A stretch of 64,000 nucleotides of DNA from the NCBI RefSeq assembly GCF_029227915.1, contig NC_079887.1:7688001-7752000 (forward strand), read 5' to 3'. Origin of the DNA: Hydractinia symbiolongicarpus (taxonomy: Eukaryota; Cnidaria; Hydrozoa; Anthoathecata; Hydractiniidae). The notes under the pieces are model-generated. The model had not been told where the DNA came from. It ran no database searches and was given only the letters and a program-made list of their open reading frames with translations. Numbering within the stretch: the stretch's first letter is position 1; each line of letters starts with the position of its first letter. The position numbers and the translations under genes were made by a program. Below, in pieces: positions 51,601-61,110 of this stretch.

Positions 51601-54600
51601 AGGAGGTGTGTTGCATTGTACTGAATAGCAATACTGCTAATGCATTACCAAATAATAATCTACTTTAAATAATAATAACCCTTCACGTTTTTAGTCGTTT
51701 GCTGTAATAAATCTTGCAAATATAGGGGAGCGTTCATGCGTTTTGATTAAGAGTAGGTAGTGTGCTGTGTACTAATATATACCGACTGGTAAAGATAACA
51801 CTCTTTTGAATTCACATTTTCATTTTCTGCATTGTGCAAATAAAAAAAAATGTTAATTATTTTCTCTTGATCATCAGAAAAAAATTTGCTTTAATGAACT
51901 GATAATGTTAACAGAATCTCTTTGACAACGTAAAAAATCTAAATCGGCATTTTTTCAACATTTTCCAATATTTGTTCATAACTGTACTTGCTTTCTTCCA
52001 CTCCAGCTTTATTCTTTGTTAAGTATTCAAGACTCACCATGTCAAAACAATTATTTTTGTTTCATAATTTCTGCAAACTAAACCATTTGAAATATTCGGC
52101 CTTTTACATTTCCAAATATTGTTTAAAAGAATTTTGCCAATACATTAGTCCTTTTTTTAATATATTCATTCTTTTTTTTACATTTGCATAATTATATTAA
52201 GCAGAAAGGGATAAATCCATTTTGTCGACATTTCTAATTCTAATAATAAGTAAACAAAAGAGAAATGGATTTTCGTAGGTTATTCTTTGTTGGCTTTGAA
52301 GATATAAACTATCTTCTTTCCCGAAACTTTGCAAATTCTTATTTTTTTTTTGTTTTTTTTTTAAATAAATGAAAGTTTCGTTGTTCCGTTTTAATAACTA
52401 AAATTATTTTTATTTTTTGATAATAGAAGCAGGTGCCAATACAACCACGGTACGTTGTAAAAAGATTTTTGGTTCATTATGTTCTGAATAATTAAATTCT
52501 TTTTTAGTTTAACCTGCGCTGAACCTCCAAAATGATACCAACAAAAATCAATACTCCAATAATAATGCACAAACTCCATATGAATTTATTCTCTTTAAAC
52601 ATATCAATGACTTTAGCATTGTATAAGACATCAATTTTGCAGTAACGTTGATTATCATAAACAGCTTTTTTAAATACGTCGTTGTTAAACTCATATTTCA
52701 TGCAGTGAAGCACTTGTGTACTTGCCTTGTCATTACTGAAATCTTTTTTTAAAGCAGAATAGATAACTTGATCATATTTTATTTGTTTGACAATTCGAAG
52801 TGGATTTTCATTTTCATCATTTATGATATCACTTTGCATTGCAGCTGCCACATCTGCATTTAACAATGCTGCATAAACCGAATCAGTACGCACTAATTCG
52901 ACTACTTCCTCATAAGATTCCTTAAGAATTAGTTTGGAGTTATATACCTTCGTCGCCACATGCGCTTCTGTTGAGTTGCTCAAGACTGTCACTATTTGAT
53001 TATTTATGTCTATTCCTGATACACCTGAGACGTTCTCAGAAACTGTTGCTGTAAGTATCGCAGCCAAGGACAAAGCGAGAAGAATCCAAGCACTGATAAG
53101 AATACGACTTATGAAGTGTTTCGGAACAACATCGCCATATCCAACTGTAGTCATTGTGACTAAGCTACACCAAATTCCAGTTGGTGCTCCTTTGAAAAAT
53201 GACTGTGATATCTCGGGATTTCTTTTCCGCTCAACAAACCAAATAAGAATTCCAACACAAATCGAAGTTACAATGGTGACCATGACAACCTGACTGCTAT
53301 TCAGAAGTCCTTGCCATGTTTTGAAGAGTAGTTCTATTCTGTACCTTGGCACAACAACTACCATGTGTTTTGATATCATAAGCTGATAAAGCAAATGGTC
53401 AGGTTTCAGTTTCATCAGGTTTTGACTAGCTTCACTTGAAAACAAAACTGGACCCCATAATGTGGTAATGTTATCGTTAAAATACGTAGAAATATTATGT
53501 AGTAAAATTTGGTTGTATTCTTTTCGTGATGAAGCGACTCGAACCATTTTCATAAATTTATTTGACGACTCATCGTGACAGTGATCTTTCCCATTCTTCA
53601 TTATGTCAACCAGTATTCCCTTCAACACATTACTTTCATTATGGATGAAAGGTTTTTGTTCCCAATACGCTACTCGCATAAGGAGAGTCTTGTTAGGTTT
53701 AGAAAACGATGCTTTTTCTAATAAAAAAACAGTTATAATCAGAGTAATGATATGACGATACATGTCTTAAATCTGTGTTTTTATCCAGTTTATTTAATCA
53801 TTTGAGATTTGTAAACTTTCTTGAATAGATAGGTTTCTATAGTTCTTTACATTTTCATTTCATCTTTGAATATTTTTCTAAAAATTTAATAAAAATAATT
53901 GTCCTAAAGATAATGTGCTGTTTGTTGAATATTTTTTTTACTATGGTTGTGCATATCTATTATTTTTGAAAGAATGAAAAAAATAGTCTTTTTCTAAAAT
54001 TTATTTCGCAAAACGAAACACTGGTTGTCATGGTAAAACAGTTTCACTGAGAGTTATATTAGTAAACACTTCTTTAATTCTTAAAGATGTTTAGTTAGAA
54101 TTAATTTTATTAAGAGGTTACTTCTTTTTTTCGAAGTTAAGCAAAACATTTTCCTGAAAAACATATTCTTGTGTTTATTTTGGCGATAAATTGGCTGGTC
54201 TTATACTAAGTAAAATCTCCAAATTTTAATAACACAACATACACGGTAAAATTGGATATTATCTGTACAAGAACTCCAAGAAAGAGTTTATAGCTTTTAC
54301 TTTGTTTATTTTACATAGGAAAGTTCCTCCTGAAGAAGCTAGATCGTTGAAAGTTAAAAACTGCTACAGAGTAAGTTTCTATCAACATCCTTTCTTGATG
54401 TTAGTTAAACTTCCTACAAATAACTCCAGTCTTGTCCTAACTCTTGGGTTGAAACTGAACACCACTTAATAACCCCTCCCTTTCCTAGAAACAATGTAAA
54501 AGTAACTTTTTATAATAATACTCTGCGGGAATTAATTTTCGCGAAAAATGTTTTTTTTTTAAAAATCTCCCTACGCAAATTTCGCAAAAAAAACTCATTT

Positions 54601-57600
54601 AACATTTTGTTATACCGTTTTTTTTACGGACTGTTATTTAGAAGACGTATAATAAAGAGCGCAGAACTTGAGATTAATTTTCATACTATATAGCTATAGG
54701 TAAATCACAGGTAAACAAGTTAGTGTAAATCGTTTTTCGAACAGGAAAAAAACCCAATTTATGCGGCTATTAATTTTCGCGAATAGCGAGTTTCTCATTT
54801 GCGGAAACTAATTTTTGACAAAAACTCGCGGAATACACTAAAATAATTCCTTTCTTTGATGTGGGAAAATTGTTCGGACACTAAAAAATGTTTCTGATGT
54901 ATTTTTTGTGTAAGATACCATTCAAGAAATATTCCTATGTGAAAAACACTCGTCTTTTAACAGTAAACAATAAACTCACCTGTGACCAACCTTTTATGGA
55001 ATTAACTATTGGACATTGCTTGTTGTAACAATATTTTCCACTTTGTTTCATTTGTTTTAGTGTTGTTCCACTGATGATCTTGTATTCATCCATCCTACGT
55101 CTTCGTTATTTTCGAAATTACCAGAATTTGTTGTCTATCATGAAATTATGGAAACAAGTAAATTGTATATGAAAAGTAAGTCTCTCTCAACCGGTGTGTA
55201 CCATAAGATTTTTTTACTTTTAACGTCAATTCCCACCCGCAATTCAATTCTTTTTAATAAGACTTGTATGCAAAGTTTTATTATGGTAAATCATGGAATT
55301 TACTTTTCGGAATTCATTAACTATTCTTGTTTATATAATACTGGTGACTTCTTTAGTATATAAATCCGTGTGATTAATCCAAATATTTAAGAATCTGTTT
55401 CAATGGCAAATCATTTTTTTTTCTCTTAAGGGGACGCATTAATAATTATTGTGCACGTAGTGTTTTCGGGTGTTTTTCGCGATATTTTATTGGTTGTTTT
55501 TAATCACGTGGTCAGTCTGTATAAGGCTGTGTTAACCAGTATCAAAACATAACGAAAACTAAACAACCAAGACTTACATTATAAAACAAAATAAATCAAA
55601 AATATCAGTTGTAAAAATTAAACTGAACTAACCCGATTAAAGTTTTATAAAATCGTCAATGCTCGAGACATTATTTTTTGCTTAACATTTTTCAATTTTA
55701 ATTGTAATGCGAAAGTTACATCAAACCAAACGACAATGAATAAACCAGTCGTTTCGGCAGAAAGTTCTGCAGCGTATTACTGATTTATAGCAGTCCTCTA
55801 CAGGGGAAGTATTTCAACTTTGCAGAAAAAGTGATCACGTTATTAATAATTAATTATTTTCAACTGGCACAGCAGAAGACGATAGAAAAATATAAAGTAG
55901 AAAAATGAGTTCAAGTTTGTAAACACCGCTTTTGAAAACTAGATGAAACGTGAAAGTCAATCAACTAATTTTAATTTATTTCGGTTTTTAAAAAGAATTT
56001 TAACCTGTCGAAACTCCTTGTAAGCAAATACAAACCTAGCTTTATAAAATTTCAGATCAAATTAACAAACGACCGTTGTAGCTAGGGGAAACTGGCGAAA
56101 CCAACTGAACATAAAATAATAATTCAATATGAATTATTTTGTAAAAATACAAGGTTTTTGTACCTTTTGTACCGTTCAACCTTGAAGGAACAAGGTTCAA
56201 CAGGATAGTTTTCAAAATGTAATGATTTAAGTACCGCTACACTAGACTTTCCGTGCTTCACTAGTCTCGATAGTAAAAACAGCGACAAAAGAGAAGCCCA
56301 TTTAAAGTTTTACCGGCTAAACAGTAGAACAATTAAAGACTATTTATAATAATATTCTTGAGTTCTTGGTTTTTCGCCTGAACTTCTTCGTAATGTAGGC
56401 ATTTTAGCAACGTCGATTATTGCCGTTTAACGATATTATTTTGATCTTTGCGTCAGACACGATGACCTGCTAATTTTTTACCAGAAATTAGAACACAATT
56501 TCATGCACAGTGCTGTGCAGTTGCGTTGGTTTAGTTTTTTAAGCAATGATAAAAACAACGGTATTATTACTTAGCCATTGCACTTCTAATTTAGCCCTGT
56601 TCACTATACAAGAACGCTGGTTACCCAAATTTGCTCCACATATGTGTACGTACGGTAAACCCTGTGAGGAGCCGGTACCTATTTACAGCAATAATGAAGA
56701 TTGTATTGAATGCTACATGGCCTGTACATTTGGTAAGAAAATTTATCGTACTGCAATTTGATGAAATTTGTTGTACGTTTGATATTTGATATTAATTTAA
56801 ATTGATATTAATCTTATATTTGATGTTACTCTAAATAATAAAGGCCCCCATGTATGGCAGCTACCTGTGCAACTTATTCAGTATCCTGAGAAACCAGAGA
56901 AGTATAAGTGGTTTGCGAAGTACCTGTTGGAAGGAAAAATCATAAACCAATTAAAGGAGTTCTCCCATAGTTTATTAACGCCAGCATCAGTAATGGTAAA
57001 GAGTTGGGCACAGTAAGTATTTACTTGTTCAACTTTAATAATATGAGTAAAAAATAATTCATTTTGTTTACCTTCACTGTGTTTCATTTCTTTAGTTTTG
57101 ACTTATTACCATGTCTCATTTCTTCTCTTTTATTTTATATGTAGTCTTCAGCAAAAGACAGAGGTTTTATTTAATAGTCTTGTTACGGAAAGAATTGACA
57201 CTAAAGAAAGATTGCTCAAAGTATGGAAAGTTAAACCCAAATGTAAGTATTTTTAATGTACTTTACAAAGTATTTGTTTACTAGCCAATAAGGTCCGTGG
57301 AGAAATCCACTCAGGCGGGATAAAGAATGAGAAAAATTAGAATTTGATAACGTCAGCAACCCATCCACCAAAAAAAAATTTAGAACCTTTTTTTCACGCT
57401 GCCTCTATTGTGCGACTTGAAAGCGCTGATCAAGAAAATGTATATGATCATGTGGTCAAGGATTTAAAAAATTTTGCTGTAATTATTCTTTGTCTGTAAT
57501 GTGTAGAAGTTGAAACAATGGTCAAAATGTGTAGGATCATATGTTCTCGAGAACGCCTAATGAGATATCAGGGATTCAAAAAATTTTGCTGACGTCAGCA

Positions 57601-60600
57601 AAATCAAAACCTTAAAATATATTTTTAGAAATTTGTATACCCGTTGCCTTCATCGTATAGATCTTAAAGCTGTGATCAAGAAAATGTATAGGATCATGTA
57701 CTTTTGACAAACGGTTGCAGAGATTTAGGGTTCGAAGGTTGTTTGATGACGTCATCAACCCGCCCCTTCCGAAACGGATTTGGGGGCACAGGTCTGGGAA
57801 AATTACCCAAATTGGTCCTAGGTGTTCCCTAGTTACCTAAGCGGTGAAAAATCATTGACGTCACCACCTCGTTTCCAAGTTATTTGGCCTCAAAGTTTTT
57901 GTTCACTGTAATGGCTTCATTAATTTAATATAGGATATTGACGTTAAAGTAGTGTTATTGACGTTGCGCCGTAATGTCAGAAAATTTAACATATTAGACA
58001 TGCATTTTTCGACTACACCAAAGAAAATGAACACATCCACTTTGCCTGTTACAAACAGACACAGTCTCTGTATTATTATAAGAGACTAGTCGATTAGGCC
58101 CGTGGAAAAATCCACTTAGGCAGAAAAACAATTGAAAAGTTCTGTCATTTGAATTTTGATGACATCAGCAAATATTTCAGTATATTGAATATGCCTTTTA
58201 CTAAAAAAAATAATCTGAAAATGCATAAAAAGAAAGTATATAAGTCATAATTTAACAAAAAAGTTCTTAAAATCTAACACAAAATATCAAATGTCAAATC
58301 GCATGAAATCCTCCCAACAAAACTTCAGACAAAATATGAAAAACAACGGCGTGCAAGGAGGTGTAAAATCTAGTTAGTAGAAAGTTACAACATTGACAGT
58401 CACAACCCAGACAGTTACGACAACAATAATAATAATGTCAGAAATAACACATATCTCAAATATGTATACATCTTATTATGTGATTATGTTGAAAACCTTC
58501 AATATTTTAATCTAAAGTGTCGAAAAGAAAGGCTTGCAACAGTAAGCACAGATCTATGAAATAAGTTCTTTACGCATTTTAAACAATATCAAAAAGCCAA
58601 ACTTAAACAAACACAAAACACCTAAAAACAAAAAGTTAAACTTTGAAAATCATTTATTCGGTTGCATACCATCCTCTCCCGCAAAAATATGAACAAAATG
58701 TAAAAATTAACCGGTTAACAAAACAATTTTTTGTCTAATGATCCGTACTGACTTTACCAAACATTTTAACCTGAAATGTCGAAAAAGCAATGAGCAAGGA
58801 GTAAATTTCAAATCAACAAAAATCATTATTTTGAAAAACATTGTATACATATATGGTCCTTCCTCACAAAAGTTTACAATAAATGTAGAACACAAAGGTT
58901 TATGAGGAGCAAATCAAAATATGAACAAAAATCAGTTCAATTGGCATGTTCTATATTGTCTTCAGCCATAAAATCTTCCACAAAATTGATATGAAACCCA
59001 TCAAATTCAACTCAGAAAAAGCAGTCATTTAAGTGCATACAAAAATACAACTTGTAGAATATCAAATTATTATTTTTAGTATATATAATTGCATATGGTC
59101 CACCCTCACAACAGTTAAATTTTTGCACTAAATTTGCAACACAAAATACAAATTCTAAATAATTCCTATGGTTTTCCTCAAAAGTTTAATCAAAATATAA
59201 AAAATGAGAGGTGAACGACAAAATCAAAGTTTGCAGAATTTAATTATTTTGGTATATATATGTCTATTGATATATGCCCTCTATAACAATATTTCAATCC
59301 AAAATGTGAAAAAGAAAAACAGTTTGCAACAAAATCAGTTATTCTGATGATATTGCATACACTTTTTCTCCGTGTAGTGTGTAAAAAAAGAATGGTTGTA
59401 GGAAATACTTCTGATTCAACAAAAATCAGTATTTGCATCTTGTACTCATTAAATATTACCCAAAATTTCAAAAAACTGTGATTTGGAATGCATCAAATTT
59501 ATAAATAGAGAGGGATCAGTCATTTCGGTATGTTGTAGAGTCCTGCCTGGTAAGAATTTATACAAAATATAAAAAAAACACAAGTTTTTTCGGTGTTGTA
59601 CTCCCTCAAAAAAGTTGAAACTTTTCTTAATTGAGACAAAATGCCATAAACAAAAACATTTTAGTCAGAACATCTAGAACAACAAAAATCACTACACTTA
59701 AGGTACCAGAATTACTACATGTTAAATAAAAATCGTTTCGTCATATTGCATGTAACCGATGTATATAAGTTTAGTTACACAAAATGTGAAAAATACATTA
59801 TTTGCGTACACAAATTGTGAAAAATACATTATTTGCTTAAAAACAGTCCTTAAACTCTTCTTAAATATTATGTAATACTTTTTTAAAAGTTGTTGTGGCT
59901 TGTTAATTTAAGCTTAAAATGTCAATTAAAATAAGTTACTGTCACATTCTTAGCAAAGACCACTAAGATTAGCTTACATGTAAAAAGCAACATAAAACTG
60001 AAGCTAACATAAGGTAGCTACAGCAGCTAATAGCTGGTCACCTAAATATAAACTGGAGACTTAGCTAGGTATAAAGAACATGGCTACATATTTATAAATT
60101 CCTAGCTACCTAGCTAGTTGTTGTTGGTGTGGTTGATGCTAGCTAACAAACATGTGTCGCATCAATAATATCATCAAATTTTAAAAAACATAAACAAACC
60201 TTACAGAAATCTTTCTATACTTCATTTATATACCATGCCCCTTTTTAAATGCTTTTGTAAAGATTTATTTTGAAGGCAAGAGAAGACAAATGCTTAAAAA
60301 GGACAGCCATCTTTTTTGCAAACACAATTTCCGTTACTTTGTGCCAGAACTTCATTTAACAAACCACACAAAACTCGCGGCTTTTCACGACAAAGAAGAC
60401 ATATTTTTTTCGGCAACATCAAAGATTTTTTTCGGCGACATCAAAGGAAAATGACGATATCAACTTTGCCTGTTACAGACACACGGAACTGGCGTATTAT
60501 TATATAGATACCGTTAGTAACTCGTAGCTTATATATACCGTTAGTTGCTCGAAAAAAAATATTATGATACCGCTCACTTTTATTTCGTTTTTTTTTTCTT

Positions 60601-61110
60601 AGTAACTGTCCCAGCTCACTGAGTGCCAACAATTTATGTAATTAAAGAGAGTTTGTGTAATTAAAAAAGTTGAAAATAGTGTACAATGAATTCTCCACTA
60701 AATTTTTCTTTTATTAATGATATTCTCACAAGTTGGAGAATTTATTATGTCTAATAAGCACCGCTTCAATAAACTTCCCTGCAGAATCATTTCTGACATA
60801 TCAACCCCATTAATCAGGTATTCAAAATAAACGAGTGTTTTCTCATAGGTGAATATTTGCACACCATCTATACTATATACACACCATCCAGATAAACTAT
60901 CTGAGTTTATCACAAACATATTGCCGCACGTAGTGTAGTGAGTTTGTCTGCGGCTCCCAATTCTTCTTAATATGAGTGTTTTCTCCTTTGCAGAAATTTC
61001 TTGTTACTGTATTTGTTCCTTTTATCTCAGTTTTGCTAAAAGAATATCTTCAATGGATACCAGAAGCTAAACATAATGATGTTCGAGCCATATGGCCACC
61101 AAATGAATAA
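29174..61110 (+). CDS. DHX37: DHX37, DEAH-box RNA helicase of the small-subunit processome (31 coding exons)
   Basis: DHX37 (yeast Dhr1/Ecm16) is the nucleolar ATP-dependent helicase that displaces U3 snoRNA from pre-18S rRNA, activated by UTP14. I joined 31 GT-AG exons into a 1199-residue frame (human about 1157). The N-terminus is lysine-rich and nucleolar-type. Helicase motifs follow: [10 protein letters not shown] (325-334), [12 protein letters not shown] (425-428), SAT (461-463), [21 protein letters not shown] and QRSGRAGR (715-722). An acidic insert between the RecA lobes (about 581-621) is also a feature of human and yeast orthologues. The C-terminal winged-helix, ratchet and OB regions end in ARFLLEG-like KYLLEGKI and [22 protein letters not shown], close to human DHX37. 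All catalytic residues are intact. The gene is long because of repeat-filled introns. Intron 25 hosts two antisense channel genes. An AATAAA lies at 61408-61413. Confidence 0.97.
32539..32601. repeat. 26-bp inverted repeat (hairpin) in DHX37 intron 3
   Basis: ACTGGCTTTAAAGTCCAACA at 32539-32558 and the following bases pair with TGTTAGACTGTAAAGCCAGT at 32582-32601. In total 26 bp pair with two mismatches around an 11-nt loop. The size and loop are those of a miniature foldback or a microRNA-like hairpin; there is no evidence to choose between them. Confidence 0.75.
34593..34660 (+). repeat. Two-copy tandem duplication in DHX37 intron 4
   Basis: AGTATGTAATATTAACAAAC and AGTATGTACTATTAACAAAC, each followed by AGCGCAG, are adjacent copies of a roughly 32-bp unit. 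They lie well away from splice sites. Confidence 0.8.
35627..41451 (+). other. DHX37: DHX37 coding exons 5-16 (RecA1, RecA2)
   Basis: The exons are 35627-35781, 35859-35954, 36431-36471, 37900-37955, 38102-38215, 38941-39123, 39545-39750, 40392-40515, 40660-40752, 40900-41007, 41172-41218 and 41374-41451. Walker A is in exon 5, motif Ia in exon 6, DEAH in exon 9, SAT in exon 10, the acidic insert in exon 12, motif V in exon 14 and motif VI in exon 16. Phases match at every junction. Confidence 0.94.
42152..42640 (-). pseudogene. Unidentified decayed coding sequence in DHX37 intron 16
   Basis: On the minus strand 42152-42499 is open for 115 codons with balanced composition ([59 protein letters not shown]). 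This is unlike the Lys/Asn/Phe-rich random frames elsewhere. A second frame just upstream ([36 protein letters not shown]) looks continuous with it after a frameshift near 42505. That suggests a decayed gene or transposon-derived sequence. I do not recognise the family. The plus-strand open frame 42436-42645 is its antisense shadow. Confidence 0.3.
45389..45452 (+). repeat. 32-bp perfect-phase tandem duplication in DHX37 intron 21
   Basis: Two adjacent copies of a 32-bp unit containing ATCATTCTGTCCA and CCTATTAGCTG, differing at two positions, lie inside the 181-bp intron 21. They add about a third of its length. Confidence 0.9.
46970..47530. mobile_element. Foldback element built from degenerate TTATGCGGTTTC units
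   Basis: The left half (46970-47150) carries TGAGGTTTTACC, GATTATACAGTTTC and GATTATGCGGTTTC. The right half (47335-47530) carries the reverse-complement series: GAAACCTCATAATTG, GCGGAAACCACATAAAGACG, GGAACCGCATAATTG and AAAACCTCA. The two halves form a long imperfect inverted repeat whose arms are themselves made of units of about 20 bp. It lies in DHX37 intron 22. Family not identified. Confidence 0.7.
50260..51522 (-). CDS. GluR0-like potassium-filter receptor channel, paralogue A
   Basis: This frame of 420 codons has the GluR0 layout: extracellular lobe S1 (about 20-145), TM1 (159-177), pore loop with [20 protein letters not shown] (filter TVGYGD 206-211), TM2 (220-245), lobe S2 (246-387) and TM3 (388-406). 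Animal ionotropic glutamate receptors have the same topology but lack this filter; bacterial GluR0 has it. A potassium-selective receptor is the likely product. By eye, the usual ligand Arg of S1 is not present after MWGPITN, and the acidic ligand contact of S2 appears replaced by Asn in AGLMNKED, so the ligand is unlikely to be glutamate. The 5' end is uncertain. The frame as given begins with TTG, the first in-frame ATG is codon 26, and the frame stays open upstream to about 51635. A missing first exon (an acceptor-like TTTTGATTATAG ends at 51515), a lost start codon, or a recent pseudogene are all possible. Confidence 0.8.
   Translation of the reverse strand: MIIDVWLVKNYKLEFRGGGISAYFTMYVSAYYIFKDQKNEIDGIIPKTFRSIKSYCFKENQTEKNISEFVQYRQRSNSQKEFMELFTNLNIPFGTGNVSIINAMWGPITNLKLNTTVLTIRGMKRHTFHRSTAIAVIVTRKRISLYNKFIRGFISCKHTFILPVSLIVVYGILTWILERKDNDNFNESFLRGAMTGIWWSFITLTTVGYGDVVPKSLLGRILACVVMYTRMVIVCVITGTVTALVSGTSDLGIYKRRVAVVKDSYEERIAKEDYKEKTVSVVSYKEVIKKVRNREVFAGLMNKEDVFAYQDSITADDVLIPLRIIYTVPAVLDLSILIARNDDSKLLWKCVRSKIEEVYLPHAMEYQTKLKIETFYYDSISALLDDISFKVLLGFAISLGIIGILSEFKRHKLSKTTDHN
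51523..52503. other. Spacer between the two channel genes
   Basis: This is 981 bp of AT-rich sequence between the paralogues. It presumably holds the 5' region of paralogue A and the 3' region of paralogue B. I see no further coding sequence, and the open frame at 51988-52191 has no domain. Confidence 0.5.
52504..53763 (-). CDS. GluR0-like potassium-filter receptor channel, paralogue B
   Basis: This is a 419-residue intronless gene starting at a clear ATG (53763-53761) followed by a signal peptide ([20 protein letters not shown]). Then come lobe S1 (about 25-150, with N-glycosylation sequons), TM1 (157-177, ending WFVERKRNP), pore loop [20 protein letters not shown] (filter TVGYGD 206-211), TM2 (220-241), lobe S2 (242-392) and TM3 (394-413) with a short basic tail. 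The order S1-TM1-P-TM2-S2-TM3 and the potassium filter are those of prokaryotic GluR0. There is no amino-terminal domain as in vertebrate iGluRs. The S1 segment [12 protein letters not shown] lacks the usual ligand-binding Arg, and S2 has [10 protein letters not shown] with Asn where glutamate receptors have Glu or Asp. Its position, antisense inside DHX37 intron 25, argues against bacterial contamination. Function in vivo is inferred. Confidence 0.9.
   Translation of the reverse strand: MYRHIITLIITVFLLEKASFSKPNKTLLMRVAYWEQKPFIHNESNVLKGILVDIMKNGKDHCHDESSNKFMKMVRVASSRKEYNQILLHNISTYFNDNITTLWGPVLFSSEASQNLMKLKPDHLLYQLMISKHMVVVVPRYRIELLFKTWQGLLNSSQVVMVTIVTSICVGILIWFVERKRNPEISQSFFKGAPTGIWCSLVTMTTVGYGDVVPKHFISRILISAWILLALSLAAILTATVSENVSGVSGIDINNQIVTVLSNSTEAHVATKVYNSKLILKESYEEVVELVRTDSVYAALLNADVAAAMQSDIINDENENPLRIVKQIKYDQVIYSALKKDFSNDKASTQVLHCMKYEFNNDVFKKAVYDNQRYCKIDVLYNAKVIDMFKENKFIWSLCIIIGVLIFVGIILEVQRRLN
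57282..58085 (+). mobile_element. Mobile element A of a head-to-tail pair (about 0.8 kb)
   Basis: It begins CTAGCCAATAAGGTCCGTGG followed by AGAAATCCACTCAGGCGG. It ends with CCACTTTGCCTGTTACAAAC, a CACAGTCTCTGT hairpin word and ATTATTATAAGAGA. The same terminal sequences bound element B (58086-60509), which starts exactly where A stops. GTGG(A)nTCCAC near the 5' end can form a short hairpin. No protein is encoded. It lies in DHX37 intron 30. Confidence 0.65.
58086..60509 (+). mobile_element. Mobile element B of the head-to-tail pair (about 2.4 kb)
   Basis: It begins CTAGTCGATTAGGCCCGTGG followed by AAAAATCCACTTAGGCAG. It ends with CAACTTTGCCTGTTACAGAC, ACACGGAACTGGCG and TATTATTATATAGATA, matching both termini of element A. 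The interior contains a diverged tandem array (about 58300-59840) with recurring words such as AACAAAAATCA and GGTCC(T/A)(T/C)CCTCACAA, and a clean 33-bp duplication at about 59775-59838. No transposase or RepHel protein is visible, so it is non-autonomous. Confidence 0.6.
59775..59838 (+). repeat. Two-copy tandem repeat inside element B
   Basis: TGTGAAAAATACATTATTTG occurs twice in adjacent units of about 33 bp, beginning ACACAAAATGTG and ACACAAATTGTG. Confidence 0.85.

Larger units (their letters stand above)
54319..61110 (+). other. DHX37: DHX37 coding exons 26-31 (C-terminus)
   Basis: The exons are 54319-54370, 55061-55175, 56595-56732, 56844-57012, 57145-57242 and 61031-61110. They encode [73 protein letters not shown] and the terminal block ending WPPNE-stop. 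For exon 31 a nearer acceptor at 60993 would create an immediate stop codon, so the acceptor after TTTTATCTCAG at 61030 is chosen. It also restores the family sequence [11 protein letters not shown]. Confidence 0.9.

Noticed and set aside
50260-53763. Bacterial contamination as the source of the potassium-filter receptor genes
   Set aside because: They lie inside an intron of DHX37 whose flanking exons splice in frame across them, and their composition is as AT-rich as the surroundings.
60991-61030. Alternative DHX37 exon 31 acceptor at 60993
   Set aside because: Joining there gives an immediate TAA; the acceptor at 61030 restores the conserved C-terminus.
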